From Arhodomonas sp052060015 (GTDB lineage: Bacteria; Pseudomonadota; Gammaproteobacteria; Nitrococcales; Nitrococcaceae), in assembly GCF_052060015.1 (NCBI RefSeq), contig NZ_JBPODZ010000003.1, positions 1 through 64,000 of the forward strand: a stretch of 64,000 nt of DNA, read 5' to 3'. Numbering within the stretch: position 1 is the first letter of the stretch; each line of letters starts with the position of its first letter. This document shows positions 25,922-35,086 of this stretch, one piece after another. The position numbers and the translations under genes are program-made. Under the pieces are notes generated by a model. It made no database searches. It saw only the letters and a list, made by a program, of their open reading frames with translations, and was not told the DNA's origin.

Positions 25922-27258
25922 GCAACGGTGAGCAACCGCCCGGCGGCGGTGACCGCACCGTCATTCGGCCCAACCCGGGTGGCCGGCGGCCCGCACCGCC
26001 CGAAGCGGCAGCTCCCACTGGCACAGGCGGCACGCCATCGCCTCCTCCGCCGCCTGCGCCGGATACCGCCGCCAGCGATGATCTGGCGGCGGTGGTCGGC
26101 CTGGGCCCTAATACGCTGGTGGAAGCCGCCGCCCCGCTGCTGGTGCTCGCAACCAGCGTGCGCCGCAGTCGTGCCCATCCGGATGTCAGCGGTCTGCATG
26201 ATCAGGTGGTGCGCCAGGTTCAGGCCTTCGAGCAGCAGGCCGAGTCGGCCGGCCTCGCTAGCGAGCAGATACTCGCTGCGCGCTATGGGTTGTGCACCTT
26301 CATCGACGAGGCGGTGATGAACACCCCGTGGGGCGGGCAGAGCGTTTGGGCGAGCCGACCTTTGCTGCTTGTCTTCCACAACGATACCGGCGGCGGCGAG
26401 AAGTTTTTCCAGATGGTCGAGCGGGTGCTTGCCGATCGGGTGCCCAAGCGCGAGCTCACCGAGTTCTTCTACGTCTGCCTGGCGCTCGGTTTCGAGGGCA
26501 AATATCGCATTGTAGAAAACGGCGGCAAGGTCCTCGCGGAGACCCGCGAGCGCCTGTACGAGCGCATTCGCAGCTGGCGAAACGAGCTCCCGCGGGAGCT
26601 ATCACCGCGGTGGCAGGGCGTGGAGGACCGCCGTTATCGGCTGGTGCGGGGCCTGCCGGCGTGGGTGTTCCTGAGCATCGCAGCAGCGATCGCTGGCGGT
26701 GCCTTCGTTACCTTCCATACCTTGTTGGGTTCCTCAGTCAGCCCGGTAATGGCGCAGCTGCACGAGGTGCAGCAGGCGACGTTCAAGTCGCCTACTCGTG
26801 GTGCCGTGGAACTGGTGGGGCCGAGCCTGGCGGAGCTGCTTGCCGGTGAGCATCCGGAGCGGCTGCTCATCGAGGAGGCCGACGGCGGCGGTACGAAGCT
26901 CACCCTGCGTGGCGAGGTCTTCTCCTCCGGTAGCGTAACCGTGGCGGAACCTTTCCGCGCCGTGCTCGAGACTGTGGCTGCGGCGCTGGCGCAGGTGCCG
27001 GGGCAGGTGCAGGTAATCGGGCATACCGATGACGTACCCATCCGCTCGCTGGAGATCAAGGACAACTACGAACTCTCGCGGCGACGCGCCGAGAACGCTG
27101 CCGAGCGGCTACGTAGCGGTTTGGACAACCCCGGGCGTGTGAGCTTCATGGGCGTGGGTCCGGACCAGCCGCGCTACCGCCCGGTAGATACCCCGGAGAA
27201 CCGAGCCCGCAATCGGCGCATCGAGATCGTGCACCGGCCGGGGAGGTCGGGGGGATGA
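25918..27258 (+). CDS. tssL: T6SS membrane protein TssL with OmpA-type peptidoglycan-binding domain
   Basis: The protein has 446 residues. A Pro-rich N-terminal tail of about 55 residues precedes the DotU domain (NTLVEAAAPLLVLATSVRRS, YGLCTFIDEAVMNTPWGGQS, EKFFQMVERVL, ALGFEGKYRI). A single membrane segment lies near residues 244-265 (WVFLSIAAAIAGGAFVTF). The periplasmic OmpA-like domain has QVIGHTDDVPIRS, NYELSRRRAENAAERL and NRARNRRIEI. It is therefore the peptidoglycan-binding form of TssL. It overlaps both tssK and tssM. Confidence 0.96.
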   Translation: MSNGEQPPGGGDRTVIRPNPGGRRPAPPEAAAPTGTGGTPSPPPPPAPDTAASDDLAAVVGLGPNTLVEAAAPLLVLATSVRRSRAHPDVSGLHDQVVRQVQAFEQQAESAGLASEQILAARYGLCTFIDEAVMNTPWGGQSVWASRPLLLVFHNDTGGGEKFFQMVERVLADRVPKRELTEFFYVCLALGFEGKYRIVENGGKVLAETRERLYERIRSWRNELPRELSPRWQGVEDRRYRLVRGLPAWVFLSIAAAIAGGAFVTFHTLLGSSVSPVMAQLHEVQQATFKSPTRGAVELVGPSLAELLAGEHPERLLIEEADGGGTKLTLRGEVFSSGSVTVAEPFRAVLETVAAALAQVPGQVQVIGHTDDVPIRSLEIKDNYELSRRRAENAAERLRSGLDNPGRVSFMGVGPDQPRYRPVDTPENRARNRRIEIVHRPGRSGG

Positions 27259-30200
27259 GGCGGGTAGTGGCCGTTCTGCGCTCGGGGCTGTTCCTCGGTA
27301 CCCTCGGGTTCATCCTATTGAGCCTGTTGATTTGGTTCCTCGGGCCGTATCTGGGTTTCGGCGGCGTTCGGCCACTCGCGGGGACGGTGGCGCGCGCGGT
27401 AACCATCGCGGTGCTCGGCTTGGTGCTGCTGGCAGTGGCGCTGGTGCGCTGGCAGCGGGCGCGACGGGCGAATCGCCGGCTGCGCGCCGAGATCGCGGGG
27501 GAGGGCCGCGGCGAGCACCCCGGCAGCGAGGAGCTGCGCCGCCGCTTCGAGGAGGCAGTGCGCTTTCTGCGCGACAGTGGACGTGGGGGCAATCTCTACG
27601 AACTGCCCTGGTACGTGATCATTGGCCCGCCGGGGGCGGGTAAGACCACCGCGCTGGTGAACTCCGGGCTGAATTTCCCGCTGAACCAAAAGTTCGGTGA
27701 GGGCGCGTTACAGGGCGTAGGTGGCACACGCAACTGTGACTGGTGGTTCACCGACGAAGCAGTGCTGCTGGATACCGCGGGGCGCTACCTCAGCCAGGAT
27801 TCCGACCCGGGATCGGATAACGCGGAGTGGCGGCGTTTCCTGGAGCTGCTGGCCCGTTACCGCAAGCGTCGGCCCATCAACGGCATCATCGTTGCTCTGA
27901 GTGCCGACGACCTACTCACCATGACGCCGGACAGCCGCGAGCGGCATGTGATGGCTGTGCGTCAGCGCCTGGACGAGGTGCAGCGTACCCTCGGTATCCA
28001 GTTCCCGGTGTATCTCATGATCACCAAGTGCGACCTGGTCGCCGGGTTCACCGAGTTCTTCGACGATCTGGATCTCGAAGGGCGTGCCCAGGTATGGGGT
28101 ATCACCTTCCCAGAGCCGGGTAACGTTCCGTCATCTCCCGGGGTGGTGTTCGCCGAGGAGTACGATCGACTGATCGCACGGCTCAACGAGCGTGTACTGG
28201 CTCGCATGGACCAGGAGCGGGACGTGGGTCGACGGACGTCGTTGTTCGGCTTCCCGCGCCAGATGGCGGGGCTGAAGCAGCCCCTGCGGAGCTTCCTCGA
28301 CGAGGCCTTCGCGAGCTCGGCCTACGACCGACCGGTGATGCTGCGCGGCGTGTATTTTACCAGCGGCACCCAGGAAGGTACCCCCATTGACCGAATGATG
28401 GGCACCCTGGCGCGCACCTTTGGCGTTGACGCCCAGGCGGCCACGGCCACCAGCGGGCAAGGGCGGAGCTACTTCCTCAAGCGGTTGCTGCGTGAGGTGA
28501 TATTCCGGGAGTCCGGTCTGGCCGGGGTGAACTGGCGGCTCGAGGTCGGTCGCGCAGTGGCGCAGAACGTTGCCTATATCGCGGTGTTGGCGTTGGCAGT
28601 GGGGATGGTGGCGGTGTGGTTCACCAGCTATCAGTACAACGCTGACTACCTCACTGATATGGACCGCACCCTAGCGGCGCACCGTGACCGCGCGACCATG
28701 CCGGTGCCTGCGGAGGCCGGGCTGCGCGAGGTGCTGCCGCGGCTGGATGCCCTCCGCGAGGTGGCCGATGAGGCGACCCGCTACCGTGGTGACGTGCCCT
28801 TGATGATGGGGTTCGGCCTGTACCGCGGTGAGTCGGTTGGCGACGCTGCGTTGGATGCCTATGACCAGGGGTTGCGCCAGCTGCTGCTGCCGCGGGTGGC
28901 GATGCTGCTCGAGCAGCGCATCCGTGGGACGACACGTGAGCCCAAGCGTTTGTATGCTTACTTGAAGGCCTATCTCATGCTCGCCCAGCCGCGACACCAA
29001 CAGCCGGAGCCCCTCACCAAGATCGTGCGTCGCGACTTGCTGCGGGTATTCGAGGACAGTCCGGCGGTGGGCCGCTCTGTGGGGCTGCACTTCGAGGCAT
29101 TGGTACAGCGCAGCCCGCCGCCGCGGATCGGCTCAGCGAACGAGCAGTTGATCGCCCAGGCGCGCACCGCCTTGGAGCAGGCGTCCATACCGGTGCTCAT
29201 GATGAGCCGGCTGGAGACCGTCTATGACGGCGAACATCCCAAGGCGTTGCGGCTCGACCTCGAAGCGGGGCTGGGCGGTGAGGACATCTTTCGGCGCAGC
29301 GGCGACGCCTCGCTGCCCGATCCCGTGCCCGCGCTGTATACGCGCGCCGGCTTCGAGGCCATCACGGGTGAGATCGGCAAGGACATGGTTGCGGGGTTCT
29401 TGCGCGATAGCTGGGTATTGGGCGAGGGGGCGCTCCCCAGCGGGCCCACCGCGCGTTTTCAGCTGGCGGCAGATTTCGTGGAGCACTACGAGCAGGCATA
29501 CATCGACCATTGGGAAGGTCTGCTCGACGAGCTAACCATTGCCCCGCTGCTGAACGTCCGACAAGCCACGGACGTTCTCGCGGCGTTGAGCGGGCCGACC
29601 TCGCCACTCAGCCAGCTGCTCACCACCATCGACCGCCAGCTGTATTTCCCGCCCCCTGAGGGAGGGGCGGCGGGCGAGGCCGCAGCGGCCGCTGGTGGGC
29701 GGACTGCGGCCCTGTTCGATCTCGCCAACGAGGCCCAGGCCTCGGTGACCGGACCCCGTCCCGGGGCGCGCATCAGCGAGCATTTCCAAGAGCTCCATAA
29801 CCTCGTGGGGGCCGGTAGCGAAGGGCAGCGACCGCTGGATCGCATGCTCCAGCTTTTGGGTGATCTCTACGCGCAGCTCGATTCCATGGGCTCGGGGCTC
29901 GGGCAGCAGGACGTGGTCACCGTCCTCAGCCGCTCTGGTGGGCGCGACGCCTTGCGGCAACTGCGTCTCGCCGCGGAACGCGCGCCTGCCCCCCTGGGTG
30001 ATTGGCTTGGCCAGCTTGCCGGCAAGGGCCAGCAGGTAGCCTTGCGGAGCTTGCGCGGCGAGCTCAACCAACGCTACCGCAGTCAAGTCGCCGCTGAATG
30101 CCAGGAGCTTGTTGAACGGCGCTACCCGTTTGATCCGACCAGCGACCAGGGCGTACCTCTTAGTGACTTCGCGCGCCTATTCGGCCCAGGCGGGATACTG

Positions 30201-30752
30201 GACAGCTTTTTCCAGGAACACCTCAGAGAGCTCGTGGATACCTCCAGCGAGCGCTGGCGTTGGCGCCGCCAGGATGGAGAGCCTATCGGTATCCCCAACG
30301 CCGTGTTGCGCGAGTTTCAGCGGGCGCAACGCATACGCGACATGTTCTTCGCCGGCAGCGGGTCACCCGAGCTCGGCTTCGAGCTCACACCCCAGTATCT
30401 CGACGGCCGAGTACGGCGTTTCAATTTGACCATCGACGGCCAGTCGCTGGTCTATCGCCATGGCCCACCACGTGGTCAGGCCTTCACCTGGCCGGGGCCG
30501 GATAACGGCAGCGTCGTGGTGCAATTCGAGGATCGTCGTGGCCAGCGGCCGAATGTGCGCTTTGCGGGGCCGTGGGCGTTGTTCCGGGCGCTGGAAGGTA
30601 GCAGTGGCTTGTCCAGAGAGACGGACACTCGGTTCGTTGCGAGCTTCGAGGCGGATGGCTATACGGCGCGCGTGACCATCGGTTTCGACACGGCGCGTAA
30701 CCCTCTGAGGCTGCAAGGCTGGTCGGACTTTCGCTGTCCTGGGCGGCTGTAG
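27255..30752 (+). CDS. tssM: T6SS membrane protein TssM (IcmF)
   Basis: The protein has 1165 residues. Two N-terminal membrane segments (GTLGFILLSLLIWFLG and VTIAVLGLVLLAVALV) precede a cytoplasmic NTPase domain with Walker A GPPGAGKTTALVNSG near residue 125. A third segment (NVAYIAVLALAVGMVAVWF) leads into the large periplasmic part ending in a beta-rich DUF1215/TssM C-terminal domain. The Walker A motif is intact, so nucleotide binding is possible. TssM spans the inner membrane and meets TssJ in the periplasm. It overlaps tssL by ATGA, and tagF follows after 3 bp. Confidence 0.97.
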   Translation: MRRVVAVLRSGLFLGTLGFILLSLLIWFLGPYLGFGGVRPLAGTVARAVTIAVLGLVLLAVALVRWQRARRANRRLRAEIAGEGRGEHPGSEELRRRFEEAVRFLRDSGRGGNLYELPWYVIIGPPGAGKTTALVNSGLNFPLNQKFGEGALQGVGGTRNCDWWFTDEAVLLDTAGRYLSQDSDPGSDNAEWRRFLELLARYRKRRPINGIIVALSADDLLTMTPDSRERHVMAVRQRLDEVQRTLGIQFPVYLMITKCDLVAGFTEFFDDLDLEGRAQVWGITFPEPGNVPSSPGVVFAEEYDRLIARLNERVLARMDQERDVGRRTSLFGFPRQMAGLKQPLRSFLDEAFASSAYDRPVMLRGVYFTSGTQEGTPIDRMMGTLARTFGVDAQAATATSGQGRSYFLKRLLREVIFRESGLAGVNWRLEVGRAVAQNVAYIAVLALAVGMVAVWFTSYQYNADYLTDMDRTLAAHRDRATMPVPAEAGLREVLPRLDALREVADEATRYRGDVPLMMGFGLYRGESVGDAALDAYDQGLRQLLLPRVAMLLEQRIRGTTREPKRLYAYLKAYLMLAQPRHQQPEPLTKIVRRDLLRVFEDSPAVGRSVGLHFEALVQRSPPPRIGSANEQLIAQARTALEQASIPVLMMSRLETVYDGEHPKALRLDLEAGLGGEDIFRRSGDASLPDPVPALYTRAGFEAITGEIGKDMVAGFLRDSWVLGEGALPSGPTARFQLAADFVEHYEQAYIDHWEGLLDELTIAPLLNVRQATDVLAALSGPTSPLSQLLTTIDRQLYFPPPEGGAAGEAAAAAGGRTAALFDLANEAQASVTGPRPGARISEHFQELHNLVGAGSEGQRPLDRMLQLLGDLYAQLDSMGSGLGQQDVVTVLSRSGGRDALRQLRLAAERAPAPLGDWLGQLAGKGQQVALRSLRGELNQRYRSQVAAECQELVERRYPFDPTSDQGVPLSDFARLFGPGGILDSFFQEHLRELVDTSSERWRWRRQDGEPIGIPNAVLREFQRAQRIRDMFFAGSGSPELGFELTPQYLDGRVRRFNLTIDGQSLVYRHGPPRGQAFTWPGPDNGSVVVQFEDRRGQRPNVRFAGPWALFRALEGSSGLSRETDTRFVASFEADGYTARVTIGFDTARNPLRLQGWSDFRCPGRL

Positions 30753-30755
30753 GTT

Positions 30756-32264
30756 ATGGCGGACGGGGTGTCGCTGGGATTCTACGGTAAACTACCGAGC
30801 CACGGTGACTTCGTACGCCGACGGGTGAGTGCCGGTTTTCTGGGTGTCTGGGACCCGTGGCTTCAGGCGACACTGGAAGCGAGCCGTCGTGCGATGCGCG
30901 AGCAGTGGCTCGCCACCTATCTGACCAGTCCGTTGTGGCGGTTCGTGCTGACCCCGGGGGTGTGTGACGGCCAAACCTATGCCGGTGTGCTCATGCCCAG
31001 CGTAGATGCGGTGGGTCGCTATTTCCCGCTGACCCTGACCGCCGAGCTGCCCGCCGAGGTCCTGCCGTTGAATCTGGTTGTCGAGCAGGACCCGTGGTTC
31101 GAGCGCGCTGAGCAGTTGGCGCTTTCGGTGCTTAACAATGAGGCGGATTTTGATCTCGGGGCATTCGATCAGTCCGTAGAGGCCCTGGGCCGCGAGCTGT
31201 TGCCACGATTGGCTGAAGATGGGGTCGGCCCGCCGGATGGCAGGCCGGTTTGCTACGGCCTTGCCGGGCTTGGTGAAATCTCCGCTTCAATACAGTCGGT
31301 CTCGGCTGCCTGCATCGGCGAACGCATTGGGGCGTACAGCCTGTGGTGGACGGAAGGCTCCGAGCGGGTGTCGCCTTGTTGGTGTGTCTGCCCGGGGCTG
31401 CCTCAGAGTTCGTTGTTTACCGCTGCCCTGGACGGCGAATGGACGGCGCGTGGTTGGGCGTATCAGCCGGGACGCTACTCCGCGCCAAACGGCCATGCCC
31501 CCTCCGCTGGGCCTTCCACACCCCCCAGGCTGCGCTCCAGCGGCGTGACCAATGCCGGTGCGGTGCGCGAGGCCAACGAGGACGCCTTGGTGGAACTGCC
31601 GCATTTGGGTATCTGGGCGGTGGCCGATGGCGTGGGGGGGCAGGAGGCGGGTGCCACGGCGAGCCGCATGGTCGTCGATGCCCTGCGCCGTATCGACGGC
31701 AACGGAGACCTGCAGGATCGGCTCAACCAGGCACGCAACCGCCTCGCTGCAGTCAATGGGCATCTTCGTCATATCGCCACGCGCGCGGTGGCTCCGCAGA
31801 ACAGCGCGAGCACCGTAGCGGCGCTGCTCACCGGCGAGGCCGGGTGCGCCTATCTGTGGGCAGGTGACAGCCGCATTTACCGCCTGCGCCGGGGCAAGTT
31901 GACTCAGTGCACGCGCGACCACAGCCTGGTTGAAGGACTGGTGCAGGATGGCAGCCTCGCCCGTGAGGACGCTCGCCAACACCCCAAGGCCAACGTTATT
32001 ACGCGCGCGATCGGTGCGGCTGACGCGCTGGAGGTGGAGGTCGGCTTCGGGGACCTCATGCCGGGCGACCGTTTCCTGCTGTGTTCGGATGGAGTGCATG
32101 GCGTGGCAACGGATGGCGAGATTGCCGAGGTGCTCGCAGAGGGCGATGCGGCCGAGGTGACTCGCCGGGTATTGGAACTCGCCTTGTCCCGGGGTGCGCC
32201 GGACAACGTCACCGCGGTGGTCGTGGACGTGATCACCGACGCCCTGGCCGGGGAGGGCTGGTGA
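30756..32264 (+). CDS. TagF-PppA fusion: T6SS repressor plus PP2C phosphatase
   Basis: The protein has 502 residues. Residues about 1-220 are TagF/DUF2094: LGFYGKLPSHGDFVRRRV, YLTSPLWRFVLTPGV and PSVDAVGRYFPLTL. After a Pro-rich linker, residues about 255-502 are a PP2C-type phosphatase with NEDAL, WAVADGVGGQEAG, LWAGDSRIYRLR, LLCSDGVHGV and GAPDNVTAVVV, which includes the metal-binding Asp residues. It joins a post-translational repressor and the phosphatase that reverses PpkA. Two regulators that are usually separate are thus held 1:1. Its stop overlaps the ppkA GTG start (GTGA). Confidence 0.93.
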   Translation: MADGVSLGFYGKLPSHGDFVRRRVSAGFLGVWDPWLQATLEASRRAMREQWLATYLTSPLWRFVLTPGVCDGQTYAGVLMPSVDAVGRYFPLTLTAELPAEVLPLNLVVEQDPWFERAEQLALSVLNNEADFDLGAFDQSVEALGRELLPRLAEDGVGPPDGRPVCYGLAGLGEISASIQSVSAACIGERIGAYSLWWTEGSERVSPCWCVCPGLPQSSLFTAALDGEWTARGWAYQPGRYSAPNGHAPSAGPSTPPRLRSSGVTNAGAVREANEDALVELPHLGIWAVADGVGGQEAGATASRMVVDALRRIDGNGDLQDRLNQARNRLAAVNGHLRHIATRAVAPQNSASTVAALLTGEAGCAYLWAGDSRIYRLRRGKLTQCTRDHSLVEGLVQDGSLAREDARQHPKANVITRAIGAADALEVEVGFGDLMPGDRFLLCSDGVHGVATDGEIAEVLAEGDAAEVTRRVLELALSRGAPDNVTAVVVDVITDALAGEGW

Positions 32265-34042
32265 GCGAGCCCGACGCCTCACTGAGCGCACTCCAGCAAG
32301 CCCTGGCCGTGTATGCGCGGGGCGAGGTCGAGGCGCAGGCGGTGGTTATTCGGTTGCACGCGGCAAGTCGGGCGGATGGCCGGCCACCGGAGGCGCTAAT
32401 CGACGCGCTGGCTGCCGACAGTGGCCTCACTGCTGCGGAGCAGGCGGCCTTGCGCGCGGCGCTCTTGTCGGATGCGACGGCCCTGGCGGCGCGCCCCTCC
32501 GATAGCGCCAGCACCCCTACTTCGGGCGAGGTTACGCGCCCCGTCGGGGATTACGAAGGTCCGCCGCTATCGCAGGCGCCCACTCGCCTGCCGGCTGAGG
32601 AAACCGTCGTGGAGCCCTCTCAGGGTACGGGTAGCGATTGGAGCTGGTCGCGGCCAGGGCAATGGCGCGAGGGGAATGAAGAACCGCTCGGCCCAGGGCG
32701 CACCCTCAAACAACGCTTCGTCCTGGAGGCCCTGATCGGCCATGGGGGTATGGGTAGCGTTTATCGTGCGCGCGACTTGCGGCGGGAGGAGGCCGAGGAC
32801 AGCGATCCCTACGTCGCCATTAAGTTGCTGAATGACAGTTTCCGCGAGCACCCGGATGCGCTGGTAGCGCTGCAACGCGAGGCGAAGAAGGCGCAAACCC
32901 TCGCCCACCCTAACGTGGTGACGGTCTACGACTTCGACCGCGACGGCACTACCGTTTTCCTCAGCATGGAGCTGATGCGCGGCGAGCCGCTGGATGCCGT
33001 GATTCGCGGCCGGGGCGCCTTCGGGTTGCCCCTCGCCGAGGCGCTACCAATCATCGAGGGCATGGCGCGCGGCCTGGCATATGCCCACGAACAAGGCTTT
33101 GCGCATGCCGACTTCAAGCCGGGGAATGTCTATGTCAATCAGCGCGGTGGGGTCAAGGTGCTTGATTTCGGCATCGCTCGGGCCGCCCGTGTGGCGCATT
33201 CACCGCCAGAGGAGAACGAGCACACTCGCTTCGATCCTGCCTCCATGGGGGCGATCACGCCGGCCTACGCGAGTGCCGAAATGTTGGAAGGGAGGGCGGC
33301 CGAACCCGCAGACGACGTCTACGCGCTAGGTTGCGTGGCCTATGAGTTGCTGACCGGCCGGCATCCGTTTCGGGATGCGGCCGGGCAGAAGCAGCCCGCC
33401 GACGTGGTCGCCGCACGCAACCTGCAGGCGCAACCCATCCCCAAGGTGCCCAAGCGGTTCAACCGGGCTGTGCTGCGGGCGCTTGCTCCGAACCGCGAGC
33501 ATCGCTTTGCGGATGCGGGCGCCTTCCTGAAGGCGATTGAGCGTCCGGCCCGCCTTCGTCGCACAGCACTCGTCACGATCGTAGCCCTGGTGGTGGTTGC
33601 GAGCGCGTCCTCGTGGTTGTTCATTCGTGAGACCAATGTGATGGTCTCCGTTTCCGATTTGCCGCCGGAGCTCGCGGAATCGCGTGAGCTCATTCGCGAG
33701 GGCGACGACTATGCCGAGGCTGAGGAGATGGCCCAGGCCCATAAGCTCTATGCCCAGGCATGGGAGAGTGGGGAGTCGCTGAGCGGGCTCCCCGACCGCC
33801 AGCTTTCGCGGCTGCGCGCGGTGGTTGAACGGCGAATCAACGAGGTTATCGATTACTACATTGCGCGTTCGCGCGAGCCCGAACTGGACCGCTTCTCGCT
33901 GGAGCTGGTGCAGCTCACCCTGGAGTCGTTGGCGCGGGACGACCTCGGGGGGCGCGAAGCCGACATTCAGGAGGCCTTGGTGCGGGTCGAGCGACGGCTC
34001 GCCCAAGCAAGCGGCCGCGGTGATGCGGGTAATGAGCAGTAA
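32261..34042 (+). CDS. ppkA: T6SS Ser/Thr protein kinase PpkA
   Basis: The protein has 593 residues with a GTG start. About 145 residues of helical and low-complexity sequence precede the kinase domain. That domain has the glycine loop GHGGMGSVYRARD near 160-172, Lys in VAIKLL near 188, the catalytic loop HADFKPGN near 281 (HAD instead of HRD) and DFGIAR near 302. A membrane segment (LVTIVALVVVASASSWLFI) near 436 leads into a periplasmic helical domain. The topology fits a sensor kinase that activates T6SS through phosphorylation read by TagH. It is the last gene of the operon and converges on the hydrolase gene with an 11-bp gap. Confidence 0.92.
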   Translation: MSEPDASLSALQQALAVYARGEVEAQAVVIRLHAASRADGRPPEALIDALAADSGLTAAEQAALRAALLSDATALAARPSDSASTPTSGEVTRPVGDYEGPPLSQAPTRLPAEETVVEPSQGTGSDWSWSRPGQWREGNEEPLGPGRTLKQRFVLEALIGHGGMGSVYRARDLRREEAEDSDPYVAIKLLNDSFREHPDALVALQREAKKAQTLAHPNVVTVYDFDRDGTTVFLSMELMRGEPLDAVIRGRGAFGLPLAEALPIIEGMARGLAYAHEQGFAHADFKPGNVYVNQRGGVKVLDFGIARAARVAHSPPEENEHTRFDPASMGAITPAYASAEMLEGRAAEPADDVYALGCVAYELLTGRHPFRDAAGQKQPADVVAARNLQAQPIPKVPKRFNRAVLRALAPNREHRFADAGAFLKAIERPARLRRTALVTIVALVVVASASSWLFIRETNVMVSVSDLPPELAESRELIREGDDYAEAEEMAQAHKLYAQAWESGESLSGLPDRQLSRLRAVVERRINEVIDYYIARSREPELDRFSLELVQLTLESLARDDLGGREADIQEALVRVERRLAQASGRGDAGNEQ

Positions 34043-34053
34043 TGGGTGCTTCA

Positions 34054-34983
34054 TTATCGGGGGGCCTGGATCGGAGGCGGTCGGCCGTCCAGGGTGGCGG
34101 TCAGGCGTTGCAGCACCTCTGGCCAGACCCGTCGCCAGCAGCAGTCGTGATCGAAGTCTGGGTAGTGGTAGAGCCGCGCGCCAGGCTCGTGGCTAAGTCC
34201 CCGCCGGGTCGACTCGGGCGCTACCGTGCGATCCTGCCCCGCTACCAGGTGCCACTGGGTTAGCCCCTCGGGTAGGGGTGGTCGCCGTGCCGGGTCGAGC
34301 GAATCGTTCAGCGGCAAGTAGCCATGCTGGTCCGTCCAATGGGCCACATCCAGGTTTGCCGCAATGGTGACCAGGGCCGCCACGTCGTCGCGGCGCTCGG
34401 CGAGCAACCGGGCCAATACCCCGCCGCCGCTGTAGCCGATCAGTACCAGGGAGGCGAAGCCCAAGCGCCTCCGAAGCCCATCCAATGCCTCGTCCATGAC
34501 CGCCACCACCGCCTCGCTATAGCGGCCGCTGGTCCAGAGAGCGGTCTGGCAGGCGTCTGCGGGAGTAAGACGCCCGTAACAGGGACGGTTGAGCAGCACT
34601 CGCGCGCCAGGGTCAACGGCCAACAGTTGCAGGCTTACCGGCTGCCGTGGTGTGGGGTCCGCGGCCGGACGCCGTCCCCGAATCCAGGGTGTGCCGTCCC
34701 CTGTGATATACACGTGCAGCCGCCCCGTGCCGCCTGGTTGTTCGGCCCCGCCGTAGTGACCAACCAGCGTGAAAGCGCCCGCGTTTACGCGGATGGGCTT
34801 GAGGCCAAGGGCCGTCGCGCGGGCATATTGCTGTGCCGAGGGAGCGGTGTGGCAGGCGACCAGCACGATCAGCGAGGCAAGGAGTATCACGGTCAGTGCG
34901 CTACGCGGGGCACCTCCGCGACCTGCGGATCGCAGCGCGAGCAGCGGACGCGCATTCGTGCCGATTTGCTTAACAGACGGCAT
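34054..34983 (-). CDS. lipoprotein alpha/beta hydrolase
   Basis: The protein has 309 residues. A hydrophobic segment (ALTVILLASLIVLVAC) ends in a lipobox, so it is probably membrane-anchored outside the cytoplasm. The hydrolase core has LHVYITGDGTPWI, the nucleophile elbow LIGYSGGGVLA (Ser), the acid in LVAGQDRTV (Asp) and the His in YPDFDHDCCW. The substrate is unknown; esterase or lipase is a fair guess. It lies directly convergent with ppkA and beside a caspase-like lipoprotein on the same strand, so the two could share a function. The lipobox sits late, about 44 residues in, so the true start may be internal. Confidence 0.75.
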   Translation of the reverse strand: MPSVKQIGTNARPLLALRSAGRGGAPRSALTVILLASLIVLVACHTAPSAQQYARATALGLKPIRVNAGAFTLVGHYGGAEQPGGTGRLHVYITGDGTPWIRGRRPAADPTPRQPVSLQLLAVDPGARVLLNRPCYGRLTPADACQTALWTSGRYSEAVVAVMDEALDGLRRRLGFASLVLIGYSGGGVLARLLAERRDDVAALVTIAANLDVAHWTDQHGYLPLNDSLDPARRPPLPEGLTQWHLVAGQDRTVAPESTRRGLSHEPGARLYHYPDFDHDCCWRRVWPEVLQRLTATLDGRPPPIQAPR

Positions 34984-35086
34984 TCAGCGGGTTGCCGCAA
35001 CGCGCCGGGAGCACCATCAAAGTGGGCCTCTGATCCGCACTACAAAACGGGGGAATAGCCGGATCTTCCCGTGTACAACGCCCTCA

